From contig JAHQRK010000018.1 in the NCBI GenBank assembly GCA_019828595.1, forward strand, positions 1,240,001-1,304,000: a stretch of 64,000 bases of DNA, written 5' to 3'. Source of the stretch: Aphanomyces cochlioides (lineage: Eukaryota > Oomycota > Saprolegniomycetes > Saprolegniales > Verrucalvaceae). Both the position numbers and the translations under genes were made by a program. Of the stretch, positions 21,372 to 33,418 are shown one piece after another. The stretch's first letter is position 1. The number at the start of each line of letters is the position of its first letter. Under the pieces are notes generated by a model. It saw only the letters and a list, made by a program, of their open reading frames with translations, made no database searches and was not told the origin of the DNA.

Positions 21372-24300
21372 TTATTCATCTTTGTTAAGCTTGGGTCGTT
21401 TGAGTGGAGATGAACTGATCGCGTCGCCGTCTTCGCGCTCGCGTTTGACATGATCCACCGCTTGCCGTGATGCCTTTTTGCTCGCCAGCCACGCGTAGAC
21501 TTCCTGGCGTGGAATGCATTGTCTTTGACGGCAGCGCAAAGCCAATTCATGAGCTGAAGATTTTGGTGGAGCCGATCGGTGAAGGTTGCCAACAGGAAGC
21601 AGGAAAAAGAAGTAAAACGCGCCGACTTGAATCAAACTGCGACTTGCGAGGGTTACTGGTGCCGCACCAAAGTGAACTTCTTGACCATTCACGGACAACG
21701 GTGTGAGGATGCTGAGGCACTCGATGACAAATCGTTGCCGCCGCAAATCCCATCGAATTTTTACATGTTCATGTGAGATCATCATGTCGTCGCCAAGGTG
21801 ACAGTCAACTACACCACCAGGATATCCGCGAGAGAGTTCCAGGCCAAGAGAACGATATCGTTCCTTCCACTCTGGTGCAACTCGTCCTAGGACTGCATGG
21901 CTCTGAAGCATGTAGTAGCATAAACCAGGACCCTACCACGCACAACAGTCACAAGAGAACAGAGGGTTGAACGTACCACAAGCTTTGCATAACCAACGGG
22001 CTCAAAGTCCACAGGTTTTTTCCTTCGCGAATCAGTCGAGATTAGAGTGAACTGAAAGGCTGGTGTAGATAAGCGCTCTGCCACAAGCTGCCGCTTCCAT
22101 TTTGGATTCTGTCGGCTATGGTGGATGACTGCCTCATGCAGAGACTTAAGGCTCTGGTTAAGGAATTTGGCGTCGCATGTGAGGCAAGTGATCTTCAAAA
22201 ATCGGTTGAGTTGATTTTGTTGATAGACGTTGTGGGCCAAAGAAGCTGCTGCATCGAGCAGTGTATCGCGCTCCCATTGTGGGGTCGCACTCAATACGGT
22301 TGCTGACGACGATGTGTTTGGAGTTGTGTTTTTTGTTGACGAAGCAATGGTCGTAGCTGTGGTCGATGGGGTAGATCGTGGCGTGCTTGGCTCTTCATAA
22401 AGTAGCATGTCACCTTCCTCCCCTTCTTGGCCTTGATTGAGCAATACTACTTTTGGTGTGACGCATTTTCGGCTCTTGCAAGACTGCTTGCGAAGACCTG
22501 GACCGCCGTATTTCTTCATATCCATGCAGTGCCGGCATTTAAGACAATCTGGGGCCAAGCAGCCGACGCATACACCACAACGCATCACACGAGTGCGGTT
22601 AATAGCAGACTTGCTGTTTGATGAAGATGACCGACTCTTCTTTGTCTTTCCAGATTTGGGAGTTTTCAACGGCATGTCATCAGTTGCGTCTTCGTCCTCA
22701 GACTCTTCTTCCTCCACCATTACAACCTTGCCATTGGTTTCTTCTCGCTCGCTCTCTGATGATTCAGCCGACTCTGAAGACTGGCCGTCCATGAATTCTT
22801 CAGTAAGCTTTTGATCTTCGTCGTCTTGTGAAGCTGATCCAAGAATTTGTGGATTTGTGCATTTTCGGTTTTTACAAGACTGTTTTCGTAGACCAGGACC
22901 ACCATATTTTTTCATATCTTGGCAATGGCCGCACTCCATACAATCACCCGACAGGCATCCAGCACACTTGCCACAACGCGTGACGCGTTTTTTCGATCCG
23001 GCATTTGATCGTCGAGGTTTTGGTGCTGAGCTCGTGGGTGTACTAGGCTGTTACGCTTTAGGAAGCTAATAAGGGGCAAATTTACCGTGGTATCCGTAAT
23101 CGAAGGTTTATTTGAAGGTATAATTGTTTCATCATGTTCTTGCCTTTCGTGAGCATTTCGCAGAGCCATTGTGCCGCAATCAACACCACATTTCCGACAG
23201 GTCCAAGTGCCAGCGGGAGCATGATCTGATTTTGTATGTTTGAGGAGGCCACTTGATGTCATAAACGTCTTTGCACAATGTTTGCAGGCAATCTGCAAGA
23301 AAGACAAACTTAAAAAGAAAATGGAATCGGTTTGTACCAGCTTTGGATCCGTGATATTTGGCTTTGGTAACGAGAGAGCAATTGGGTTTTCGATCATTGG
23401 GGTTTTAGGCGTTCGCATGAGCAAGTGTTTCGTGTCAACTACAATTTTAAGTCGATTTTGCCGCTGATATTTTTTCAGGTAATCCATTTCGGAAGGCGGT
23501 GTAATGGGTTGAGCTAGAACGTACTCCATCACTGGTACAGAGTTCAGTTTCACCAAGACTTCTCTTTCAGAGGCGCATAAATCAGTTGTCAATTGAGTTG
23601 ATGCATCCAACACGCTTTCAGCTGATCCTTCAAAGGCACACATGCGCTGAACGATAGATCGGAGGGTTTGGATAGCTTCATCTTCTAAGCCAGAACTTCC
23701 CCAAGCCTATTGATTTCATCAGATTCTGAATCATTGATGTGCTTCTCTTTACCATAACTTTTTGCTTCGAGTCAAACAATTCGGGTGTCAGAAAGTGTAG
23801 CATTAGTCTCAAGTCCACTTGGACTGTGCTATTGAGAATCATCCAACGTTGTCGACTGCGAAGGCCCAGGATATATGTCCAAGATTTCGTGTCTTCATTT
23901 GGCCAAGGTACATCAAACAATATAGTCTGCCAAATAGCTTGATGAAAGTGCCGAATGTCTTCATTCACAACACGAGAGTTTGTCAAGACGACGTGAAAGC
24001 GGCTATTCTTTTTACAGAGTGAGGTTGGAGACCAGTACGTCCGCATCTTTTGTCGATCGTCTGGACTTCCCCAGTAAGCCATGATCTTGAGTTGCGGGCA
24101 AACTTGGGTAAATGCAATCAGCCATTCCTCAACCTTTGTCGTTACAATCACATGAGGTCCCCATTTGTCATCAGCCAAGGCAAGTTCAGCAATAAATGCA
24201 ATGACCTATCACTCCCATGAGAATTTGAATAACCTGAATCAAATACTTGGTGGAATAGCGAGATCGGCACCGTTGGAAAAAGCAAACCATTGACACCTCG

Positions 24301-25916
24301 TGTATACAATTGCATCATCTGGCGATGTACGCTCGGCGACACTGTTGGTCGATCCAACAAGGTTTGAACGACTTCGGTGGCTTGAGAATGATCAGGGGGA
24401 ACAGATTCGTTGGACTTCGACAGCCAGTCCCACCTTGACGAATCTGTGCAATTTAGAAACGGATTTGCCACGTCAAGTTTGACAGCGACGGTGCCATTGA
24501 ATGCGGGTCTAGAGACACTCTTTTCGGGCTGATGAATTCTTAATCTAAGTATTTCATTCAGTCGTGCGCATTGAGGAGCACTCACTGACCTTTTCCAGTC
24601 AGTATCAAACTCTTTAAGAGTATTGCAGCGGTCGTGATATAGTTTGCTCGATGTGATTTCAGCCAAGGCAATAATTTCTTCTTCCGACATATTTGCAGTT
24701 TGGGGTTTACCACTGTACTACGCAGCCATTCAAGTCAAATGTCAGTAAAACGAAAGGGTAATACTGGGGTGGGAGATCGATTTCCCAAGAGCATTTCAAC
24801 AAACATATCTGCTTCTTCCAAGAGAAATTGGATCAATTTTGCATTGTCTGCTAAAAGTTCCCGTGGCTTTGAAACCTAAGTGTATGGTCACAAACGAAAT
24901 TGCACGCTGAATTAGTACCACAATGCGATTCTCTGTTGATGCAGTGAGGGATACGTCCCGCTGAGAGCCGAACCCGACTTCTATACGTCCAGATTTCTTC
25001 TCATCGAAAGCATCTTTTGACTTGAGTCGCGTCTGCCTTTTTAAATGCACGTCACGGCATCGCTTAGCTAAATCTCGAAGAACAGTCTTGCGTCGGCTCA
25101 TCCATTCGTCCATCTTTGTTGCAGCTTCAATCACGTCGGACTTTCCACTGATAATTTGTTCTTTCCATATAGTAGCAACATTGACACCCTGTTCTAGTTG
25201 TCTATTGCGCAAGGCATTCACTTTTCTAGAGGAAAAACATAAGGGCATCTAATTTGTGTATCTCGTACCTCTGTCGTTGCTGAATAAAATATTCCTATGG
25301 TGGACATGTGAGAAAGTGTACCTCGCGGACGAGAAAGTACCCTGTAATCCTTGATGTCGTCGAATGCCTTTTTCCTCATCACGGCCAAAAATGCATCTTT
25401 CCTTCCATCTAAAAGTCGCTCTTTCCACGCATCAAAGCTCTCTGCTGTGCTTTGTCGTTTCGTAAGCATGACATCTGTGGTTGAATTGTGGGCAAGTGGT
25501 CGGAATTCAGAGGAGGCAGCATGGAGTCTCCGATCTCGCTCAATTCTGTCGACGCTGCTCATTGAAAATGCAGCATTGTATGCCTTTTCGAGTGCATCGT
25601 AGACTGCTTCATCCGATTCGTCTGGAATGTCATCGTAAACATCGCCAATGAGAGCACCTTTGTCTGGAAATCGTCCAAGGACATCGCTTCCAATATAGCA
25701 CGCTTCGAGCTCGATTTTGCCCACAACCTTCTTCTGTTCCTTGTCTTGCGTCTCTGCGTTTCCACTGACGCGTAATGGAGCATCGTCAATACTTGCATCG
25801 TCGTTGGAGGCGGCCTCAATCGTCGGTGGGTCAATTTCGAGCGTATTGCACTCAGTCATTTGAAGCGCCAAGAACGGGAGATGGTCCACCCGCAACAATC
25901 GTCCTTTTTGGTCCAT
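21372..25916 (-). CDS. INO80-like pseudo-ATPase fused to C2H2, CXXC and FHA domains
   Basis: Eleven exons, complement of 21372-21932, 21977-23047, 23086-23292, 23338-23706, 23753-24205, 24247-24544, 24590-24717, 24765-24875, 24919-25225, 25269-25294 and 25341-25916, give about 1368 aa; introns are 38-47 nt. Order: a DBINO-like helix (about 218-275, AATKMDEWMSRRKTVLRDL); a SNF2 N-lobe of INO80 type (about 455-620, WGPHVIVTTKVEEW, LHFLTPELFDS); C2H2 fingers (CKHCAKTF, WTCRKCG); two CXXC fingers (KYGGPGLRKQSCK in each); and an FHA domain near the end (HAVLGR, ISHEHVKIRWD). The ATPase is dead: the Walker A stretch reads FPTVPISLF, the DEAQ box reads DVPW, and the C-lobe is absent. Probably a nuclear CpG- and phosphopeptide-binding scaffold. 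Two introns are multiples of 3 and read through, so their borders are less certain. Confidence 0.8.
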
Positions 25917-26213
25917 CGTCTCGACAGTCTACAGTCGCAAGGATGCTTCTACACACACCGCGCCCTTCCTCCCTGCGCGCACGTCCACACGATCTCGAAG
26001 CGAGAAACGCACAAATTAAAATAGTGTGCAATTTTATAAGAGGAAACGACAGAACGCCGCAGGTTGGGGCTCTCGCCACAGAAAAAAATTAAAAACCTGT
26101 ATCAATTTATAGGATTGAAAACGATATATGTTAGACACAAATATATTTATTTATACAGGATATACAATTTAATAAGAGATATATGGATCTTGAAAGGTCG
26201 TCGCCTTTGCGTC

Positions 26214-27791
26214 ATGGAAATCGCCATTGCCGCATGCATCGAGCTCTATGGAACAGCCGACGATATTAAAGATCTCGACAGAGGTAAGACCCTGAATAGA
26301 ATCATTTGTTAAGCAAATCATTGGCGCAGTGTGTAGGCAATGGAGAGAATGGACACGAGAACGTCGCCGCTGGCGATCAAGGTTCAAGCGTGAGTTTGAG
26401 AGCGAATACGAAAGTCTCGGTGGAAACAAAGACGGCACTGCCAAAATACAAGGTTGAAATTGCAATGGGTGGGGCTAACATTGTCGCGTAGATTGGCGGA
26501 TGCTGCATATTCATCACAGCTTGTCCTACTCAAGTGGTTTTCACAAAGCGCTCGGCACAACAAATCTTGACGAGGTATGGCCATGGTCGTAATATGCTCA
26601 CAGAGCATGTAATTGTAGAGGAACGCAGAAGCTATATTGCTGCGTCATGTGTTCATAACTGGACAAGCGATCAAAGCATTGTCACGAGGCATGAGCGACG
26701 TTCTTCATGCCACTCGGCCAGAGCTGTTGCCTATGGAAGAAGTCAAGCACTGGCATCGTGTTGTGGTCGATCTCAAAGCGTTAGAGAATAAGGTGTCGTG
26801 AATTGCAAGGTCAAAATTCCCAGACAAGCTGTAGGTTGAACAAGTCTTGGCGAGTTCTATCGACGACAACTGGGTGGCGCTGATGAATCAACTCCAGGAA
26901 AACCTTCATGCCTTGCGAAAGATACACAATCAAGCTCAATGGAATGCCAAATACTTCAAGGTAAAAGGACGAGTTTCAGCCAGAATCCATCATCTTCATG
27001 TGACAAGGTCTTGGAGAAGCCCTTTCAAGATATCCTGTCCTCGGACATGAAGCACATCACGTACATGGTGCCAGCCATGATCAAGACTCTCAAAATGATG
27101 TGGTCCTCAAGCAAGTATTACCACGACTGCTTCAAAATGGTCCATTCAGCAGCACTATATTTCTCTAAAAGCATGTCATCTAGGGTGCTCTGCTCGCTCG
27201 AATTGCGCATGCCTTGTGTGCTCGAGTCTGTAGCTCTGTGTGCATCGATGACTTGCTTCTGGTTTGTTGTACATATCTCGCCCTAGTTTGACAATCCTAG
27301 GGAGATGACTTCGATGCAAGCATCGACGTTGTTGAAAGTGCAGGCTCCATGCTTGAGCGGTACCTTACTTAAGTTGATGTGCATGAGGAGATTCTTCCAG
27401 GTGGCACGACGTGTACGATACATCAAGTACGGTTTGGGGTCTTTTTGATGCTTATGCGCTCTTCCACCGAGTGGATTGTGTGGCGCAGCGTTGCTCGGAA
27501 TGCCGCAGTGCATTAGTCCTTCTGCGTCAGATTCGGTGTGATATGGTATGCGATCAGAACTCTTCCCTCGATTAACCACAGTCCATCGAGATTGCTCGCG
27601 TCCAGGATGATGGCACACATGAGCAAATCGACGAGTTCGAAGGCAAACTTGCTGCGATGGATGATGAGCTCCACAGCCACTGGAAGGGCATTTGTATTTT
27701 TGAAGACGCCCATTTGGCAACATGGCTTGAGGGGCTGGAGTGCCTCCGTCGTCACTCAAGTGCGCTTATGGAGTTTGTACACAAGTTATAA
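26214..27791 (+). CDS. Isolated dynein heavy-chain tail (DHC_N1) protein
   Basis: Ten exons, 26214-26283, 26330-26452, 26492-26574, 26619-26792, 26835-26960, 27008-27139, 27184-27261, 27301-27359, 27401-27545 and 27582-27791, join without frame breaks to 399 aa; all nine introns are 36-47 nt. The product matches the first part of the dynein heavy-chain tail: EAILLRHVFITGQAIKALSR, HWHRVVVDLKALENKVEQ, PFQDILSSDMKHITYMVP, MIKTLKMMWSSSKYY, ALLARIAHALCARVCSSV, and SAGSMLERWHDVY. It ends at a TAA after FVHKL, with no linker, AAA ring or stalk. A full heavy chain has over 4000 residues, so this is either a stand-alone tail or a truncated copy. Intact splicing and frame argue that it is expressed. 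The start could lie further upstream. Confidence 0.75.
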
Positions 27792-27862
27792 CAAGACAAA
27801 TGATACCTATTTATTGATAAAATGCCTGCTGCCATAAAGGACGAAGATGGAGAGCGCGCAAT

Positions 27863-29081
27863 TTATAAGAAATAGTCAGGCGCTGGTTTCTTCGAAGGCA
27901 CACCACGAGCATCTTGTGGGGCTGCTTCAAAAATCTACATGGCCACATGAGAGAAGCTATTAAAAGCTAAAGAGTACCTTGAACTTTTGCTCTAGGCTTT
28001 CGTCCAATTCAAGAATGGCAGCAACGTTTCCGCAACGGTAGCAGTAGTTGGGGGCCGACCACACGGTGACGAGCGCATTGTTGAACATAGATTTGTGGCC
28101 TTCCATGACCAACTGATGCGCACGGCAAATCAATTGAATATCGTTCGTTTGGTTGAACTTGTCCACAACGTCGCCACCAAACAAATAGCCAGCACCACGA
28201 GGACTCAAACCCCAGCCATCAATATCTATCATCGCAAAAGATAAGAGATGCTTCCATCAGCAGAAAGTACCTTCGGGATCGGACCACATGAGATCGCACA
28301 TGGCGCCATCATGGGGAACTTCCTGTTTTCGGTCAATGATGCGGATTTGATCGAGGGTGTTGATCGATGGAGATAAACCACCGTGGACACAGAAAATCTT
28401 GTCTTCAATAATCGCCGAAAGACTCAAGTAGTCAAAGATTTCCGTGCAATATCTCCATACGTTGACAGAGCCGTACTTTCTCAAGCATTCATCGTAGAAG
28501 CCATACACTTGCGTGATTTGACGAGATTCATGGTTGCCTCGAATAAGCGTGATGCGGTCAGGGTATCGCACCTATAATGCAAGTAAGGTGCTGTGTGGTC
28601 GCATTCACTAGTACCTTGAGCGCCAACAAAAGGAGGAACGTTTCTACACTATAAAATCCACGGTCGACAAAGTCCCCCATGAAGAGGTAATTCGTTTCAG
28701 GGCATTCGCCACCAACGTTGAAAAGTTCCTTCAAGTCGTAAAATTGTCCATGAATATCACCGCATATCTACAATCACGTGTGAGCACCTTGAAACACAGG
28801 CAGAGGGGTAAAGCAATTGCAGGACGCACACTCAAGAAATTCATCGTCTAACCACAGAGACACAAGAAAATCCAACGTACTGTGACTGGGGCGTCAATGC
28901 GCTGGACATTGCTTTCATCGACTAGAATCTCACGCGCTTTCTGACACAGCGCCTTAACTTCAGATTCCTTGAGATATTCGCAGCGCTTGAGCTGTTCAAT
29001 CTGCCTGTCTAAATCGCCCATCGCGTTCGTGCCGGACGTTCCCCCGGTGCTACTCGGACTCACGGGCGTACTGGAACTCAT
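27863..29081 (-). CDS. PPP4C: Serine/threonine phosphatase PP4 catalytic subunit
   Basis: Exons complement of 27863-27934, 27978-28225, 28271-28571, 28615-28767 and 28881-29081 give 324 aa. PP4 is a two-metal phosphoprotein phosphatase acting in DNA repair, centrosome and signalling complexes. All PPP motifs are visible: [57 protein letters not shown], and [12 protein letters not shown], with the PP2A-group tail DYFL. PP4 rather than PP2A or PP6 is suggested by [21 protein letters not shown] Ser/Thr/Gly-rich extension of about 20 residues precedes the usual start ([10 protein letters not shown]). The first intron (113 nt) is longer than the others. An ATCCGGATAA element lies about 90 bp upstream. 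Confidence 0.95.
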
Positions 29082-29170
29082 GAGGGGGAAGAAAACAAAT
29101 GCAAATGAAGCGTCGAGGTTAAAAGAAATGCATGTCCTGTTTTCCTCTCACAATACATTTTGCTTCCCCC

Positions 29171-29183
29171 ATCGATATCCGGA
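29171..29183. promoter_or_regulatory. ATCCGGATAA element
   Basis: GATATCCGGATAA lies about 90 bp upstream of the PP4 start on the minus strand. It is palindromic at its core and matches elements before PFKFB, eL6/UBE2J and the gene at 59185. A promoter role is inferred. Confidence 0.45.
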
Positions 29184-30955
29184 TAAAATTAACCTTTATG
29201 TTTGTATGTCAGTAACTTCTATAAATTAATACCCCCATTTCCCCGCCCTTCATCTTTTAGGATCTTACACTATTTTAAGGAAACACGAAATAGTGTCAAA
29301 ACAACCTCGGAGCTTTCCTTCATTTACGAGATCCGGAGGAGCGGCAACCCGACAGTCCAACGTCGTCAACAAGGCCTCAGAAATGCTGCAGCAGATTCCA
29401 AACTTGACGAGACATGGCGCCATTATGAAGAGCCAACGAGATGCTCAAGGATGAGAAGACAGATCTTTCCAGACATGTAACCACCAGACACGAGATAACG
29501 ACCTGGCTGGGTCAAAAGTCACTCCGACTTGTGGTTGTCAACAGGACACAATCGCTTACTGCCTTTCTGAGCTCCAGGGAGAAACAAAGAGCGTTGCGAT
29601 TGCTGTAGTCGACTCATCTGCGACATAATGAAAAGCATGGAATGCAGAGAGGGATTGGCGAACACCAAGGAGTTTCGGTGGTTGATGAAAGGTTTGCCAT
29701 TCGACTGGTCGTTCCGATGAGATATTCTTTGCGCCCAGAGCCTCTAGAAGGTGTAGTCAACGACTGTCTGACAAAGACTTTGCCTGCGCGGGATTCAGAT
29801 GAAGCATGGACCATGGCTCGGAAACTCTGGGTCCAAGCTTGACGACGCGATTTGCTTGAGCGACCCAATCTGAGAGTACTACAGTGCTCAACTCGACATA
29901 AGTTGATCTACAAAGCAGATCAGTAATATGCCTCGGAGGAGATGCTAGTGTGCGCTGCAGACGTGCTGATCGATCGTATCTTGAGGAACGAGATGTTACC
30001 ACGAACTTTGAATCTTTTGCTTCGGGTCGCATAAATAGGTCGCACATGACAAAATGAATCAGCTCCAAGAAGTCAATCCTGTCTCCAGAGTAAGCATGGT
30101 CCACACAACCATCCTTGTATGCTGACGCATTGCACATCGTTCTTGGTGTTACCGTCGGACTCTCCTTCACACATGTGGACAGAACTCTCGACAATGTGAT
30201 GGTGCAATACTTATTGCCTGGACACTAGCGATGAGAGCGTACTCTGTCCTCTGTCCAGCATCGCTCGACTCCAAGTGATGGAGAAATGACTTTGGGCAGG
30301 TGCTTGGTGAAGTTCGTCAATCAAGAGTATATTCATGGCCCAGCCACCGGTCTTGGTTCAACCAAGACCAAGTTGGTTGTTGTCGTGATGGCTACGTTGG
30401 CAGCTCTAGCTCACCACACCACATACAACGTTCCAGAGATTATTTCGCCTTGGCAAGCACAGGACAGTCATATACCAACGTCTTTAAATGTTGCAGCGAA
30501 GGGCCACCCTCTTGGTCAACGCGTCAAGGATTGACAAAACTTCACATGCGTGATTCAACCAACTCCTGGGGATTATTTCTACCGTATTCGATTCATCCAT
30601 CCTTCCAATCCATAGTTCTTGGCAAGGTGTACACTGTAAAGACGACCTCTTCCTCGAAAAAGATGGGCGCGTCGTGATCTTCTCCCTGCGCGCGCTTCAT
30701 TCGCTAGTAGAGAAAGAGTAACCCAGTCATCCAAGGCGTTCAAACGTCCACCGCCATGGCATGTCATTTTGCAAACTTTTTTCACCGACTTAAATTTTCC
30801 ATATATACATACGTTTTATAGGTAGAATAGAATTTAACGATTTAACCAAAGACTGTAGAGAAATAAAACCAAGTCTAAAATAATAAAACACACTTTTGGA
30901 ATGCGTTAAAGAAAAATTTAACGTGTATCAGTAGAAGTCCGTCGACGATACCGGT
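29184..30955. other. Region without a secure gene
   Basis: Several medium open frames overlap on both strands (for example 29202-29480 plus, 29757-30194 minus, 30286-30534 plus). None shows a recognisable motif. The stretch 29290-29570 has two plausible overlapping frames, and 30286-30700 could be exons of a spliced or decayed gene, but I could not build a convincing model. The last 150 bp is AT-rich and is presumably the promoter of the next gene. Confidence 0.4.
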
Positions 30956-33418
30956 ATGCGTTCTTCAACCCAGGAAGGCCACGTTTACTCCTGTAACCTA
31001 TCGACTTGCGACAAGAGGATGACCAAGCTACAACGCCACGAAGCTCTCCTTGTCGTCTTATCCCTCGTCACTCTAGCGGCGATGACCTCGTGGCTCCAAT
31101 TCGTTGGGATTCTGATCGGACTTTTTGCTCTGGGACTGCGATTCCGATGCTTCGAGACCGAAGTTGACGACCCTGCCAAAGGTCCCAACGTCGACGCAGC
31201 CAAGGAAATCCCGCCAGAGATATCTCAATGCAGCGAGAATGCTCTTGGTTTGGCCATGCTTCGAATCCGAGACGAACTTGACCTATCCAACCATATTAGC
31301 TTCAACTCCTCGACACCAATTCCATTTGAGAACAATTTATTCCAAGGACAAGCTCTATTCCTCGTCAAGACAAATCCACCATGTGAAAGATGGCGACATC
31401 TCTTTGATAGCCGCCGTCGAACGCTTTGGCTACATGTCCAAGGTCGATTTAAACTCCAACCAAGGGGCAGCATCTACCTCGGTGGAGAGCTGCCAAGATC
31501 TGTGTCGGTTGGGCTGTTTGCGCGCAGTCTCGTCAATTTTATCATGGGTCTCATCCAGCGAGTTCTACGAGGTGCTCACTTTGGCTTTGGTACTTCGACT
31601 GAGCTTCCCCATTGTGTTTTCTCCCTCTATCAAGGCGTGGACGAGCTCATAGTAACACCACCAAGTGCGACGCCCCCACCTTTAGGGCAATCATCCTACG
31701 GTGAAGACCACGATGCACGACAAAAGCGCCGCCAAACCCCTCTAGGTCATGAAGAATTCCAAGTGGGGGCGACCTACACGTTTCATTTCTACACAATGTA
31801 CATTGACTTGCCACAATGGACCGTTGTGAACTTGCCTGGCATGAGTAACATTCCCCTCTCGACATTCATTGACTCTCAGCCCATGAACTTGGTGAGCTAT
31901 GCTCTCGATGGCCCCAAACACGAGAATTCAGCCAAGGACTATTTATTCAGCTTCTCAATAGGGTTTGATACCTCTCCAGCGTCGTCTTCCAAGAACGAAG
32001 CCTCGGCCGCTCGTACCTGCCTTCCTTTCTGGGTTGAAGCTTTACACGGCACCACCCGACGTGTTCTGTATCTTGCATCAAGTAGCAATTCGTGGCATGT
32101 CGTTCCTGCAAGACGTCTGTCGAAATCTATCCCCATTCACGTTCATAATACTTCAAAACTTGCTCGGTACGACGTCATTGACCAACAACGGCGCATGGTT
32201 CAAGCCCAAGTTGATCCTCATCAAGTCCACCAACTCTCGGAACCATTTAAATGGCCAGCGCTTCCTGCTTCTGCTTTAGGTATCACCGTTGGCACAGCGC
32301 ACCGACGCCACATGATCCTTCAGCAACAAGTATTTCGAGCTTTGACGTCGACAAGTCTACGGCAGGAATACCTCGTGCTCACCATCAACTCCATCCTTTT
32401 CTATCGAACGCGATCCAAAACTCCATGCGAAATTATTCTCCGAAGAAATGTCATAGACGCCAAGGTATGGCAATTACCAGGCACTACCCTCGAGAGTTCT
32501 TTTTCCTTTGGCATTGCAATTGAAACCCCGTTGCAAGTTGTCTACGTCTGCTTTCCTTCCTCGCTTATTCAGCAAGCTTGGCTGCAGCATCTTCGCCCAT
32601 CGTCGAGCCAAACTTGTCAAAATTGGAGACAATCCAATTACAACTTGACATCAGCAGCGCGGCCTGTCGTGCTCAATACTCGGCGATTATTTCCAAGCGA
32701 TGGAGCTCCGATTGAAAGCCCTCATCAAGCAATTGCAACATCAATTCAAGCGATTCATCAATGGAATGCTAGTGATTCCAAGGAACAAGAAGACCGCGAG
32801 CTCACCAACTTCCACGATGCAGTGAGTGCCCTTCGATTCGTTGACCTTGCCAAGCTCTCAACTCATGAAGACAAATTGAGTTTCTACTTGAACCTGCACA
32901 ACTGCCTGAGGTGGCACGCAGAGATGCATTTACCTCCATCAGCACAAGGCTGTGCCGCGTATTGCGTTGGAGTACAAGAGCTAACCTTGACACTCGCTGA
33001 TATCGACCAAGGACTGTTGCGATCTTCATCCTCGTCTCCAAATTTCAAAGCATTGGAGCCATTCGCCTTGACCACTGTGGATTTTCGAGCCGCATTTGGA
33101 CTTCAAGTGGCATCCGACTCGATTCCTCTCTTTGAACCAACGCGCGTCCATGACCAACTCAACGTGGTCTGCTCGCAGTACCTCAACGCGACCGTCTCGG
33201 TGGACATGAACCAACAGTTGATTCGAATGCCCGACCTTTGTTACAATTACCGATACGACTACAGTGCAAGAGGCTTGGCGGTGGATTGCATTCGCAAGGT
33301 TCTTGGCTTTGTGAACGACACGCTTGGCCGCGACATCGCAGCGTTGCTCGACGGTGACGCCATCGACGTGACATATTTGGACGCGACACGGATACGCATC
33401 ACCTTGAAGGGGCGATAG
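30956..33418 (+). CDS. DUF1769, PH-like and DUF547 domain protein
   Basis: An 820-aa single-exon protein. A hydrophobic stretch at about 28-62 (LLVVLSLVTLAAMTSWLQFV, then GILIGLFALG) looks like an N-terminal membrane anchor. Residues about 140-300 match DUF1769: TLWLHVQGRFKL, IYLGGELPRSV, HFGFG, PHCVFSL, DELIVTPPS, then PPLG. Residues about 475-550 read like a PH domain (QEYLVLTINSILFYRTRS to QQAWLQHLR). The C-terminal third matches DUF547 (KLSFYLNLHNCLRWHA). I know this combination from oomycete genomes; its function is unknown, though PH plus an anchor suggests a membrane-contact or lipid-related role. Start ATG 30956; a second candidate is at residue 22. Confidence 0.8.
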   Translation: MRSSTQEGHVYSCNLSTCDKRMTKLQRHEALLVVLSLVTLAAMTSWLQFVGILIGLFALGLRFRCFETEVDDPAKGPNVDAAKEIPPEISQCSENALGLAMLRIRDELDLSNHISFNSSTPIPFENNLFQGQALFLVKTNPPCERWRHLFDSRRRTLWLHVQGRFKLQPRGSIYLGGELPRSVSVGLFARSLVNFIMGLIQRVLRGAHFGFGTSTELPHCVFSLYQGVDELIVTPPSATPPPLGQSSYGEDHDARQKRRQTPLGHEEFQVGATYTFHFYTMYIDLPQWTVVNLPGMSNIPLSTFIDSQPMNLVSYALDGPKHENSAKDYLFSFSIGFDTSPASSSKNEASAARTCLPFWVEALHGTTRRVLYLASSSNSWHVVPARRLSKSIPIHVHNTSKLARYDVIDQQRRMVQAQVDPHQVHQLSEPFKWPALPASALGITVGTAHRRHMILQQQVFRALTSTSLRQEYLVLTINSILFYRTRSKTPCEIILRRNVIDAKVWQLPGTTLESSFSFGIAIETPLQVVYVCFPSSLIQQAWLQHLRPSSSQTCQNWRQSNYNLTSAARPVVLNTRRLFPSDGAPIESPHQAIATSIQAIHQWNASDSKEQEDRELTNFHDAVSALRFVDLAKLSTHEDKLSFYLNLHNCLRWHAEMHLPPSAQGCAAYCVGVQELTLTLADIDQGLLRSSSSSPNFKALEPFALTTVDFRAAFGLQVASDSIPLFEPTRVHDQLNVVCSQYLNATVSVDMNQQLIRMPDLCYNYRYDYSARGLAVDCIRKVLGFVNDTLGRDIAALLDGDAIDVTYLDATRIRITLKGR

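Noticed and set aside
23293..23337. Reading the segment after TDPKL as coding
   Set aside because: It is 45 nt, begins GTACAA, ends TTTCTTGCAG, and would insert hydrophobic residues just before a C2H2 finger; an intron fits better, though retention is possible.
26950..27290. Continuous frame 26939-27286 as the dynein-tail exon
   Set aside because: It reads through two introns; removing them restores SSSKYYHDCFKM then ALLARIAHALCARV, which fits the family.
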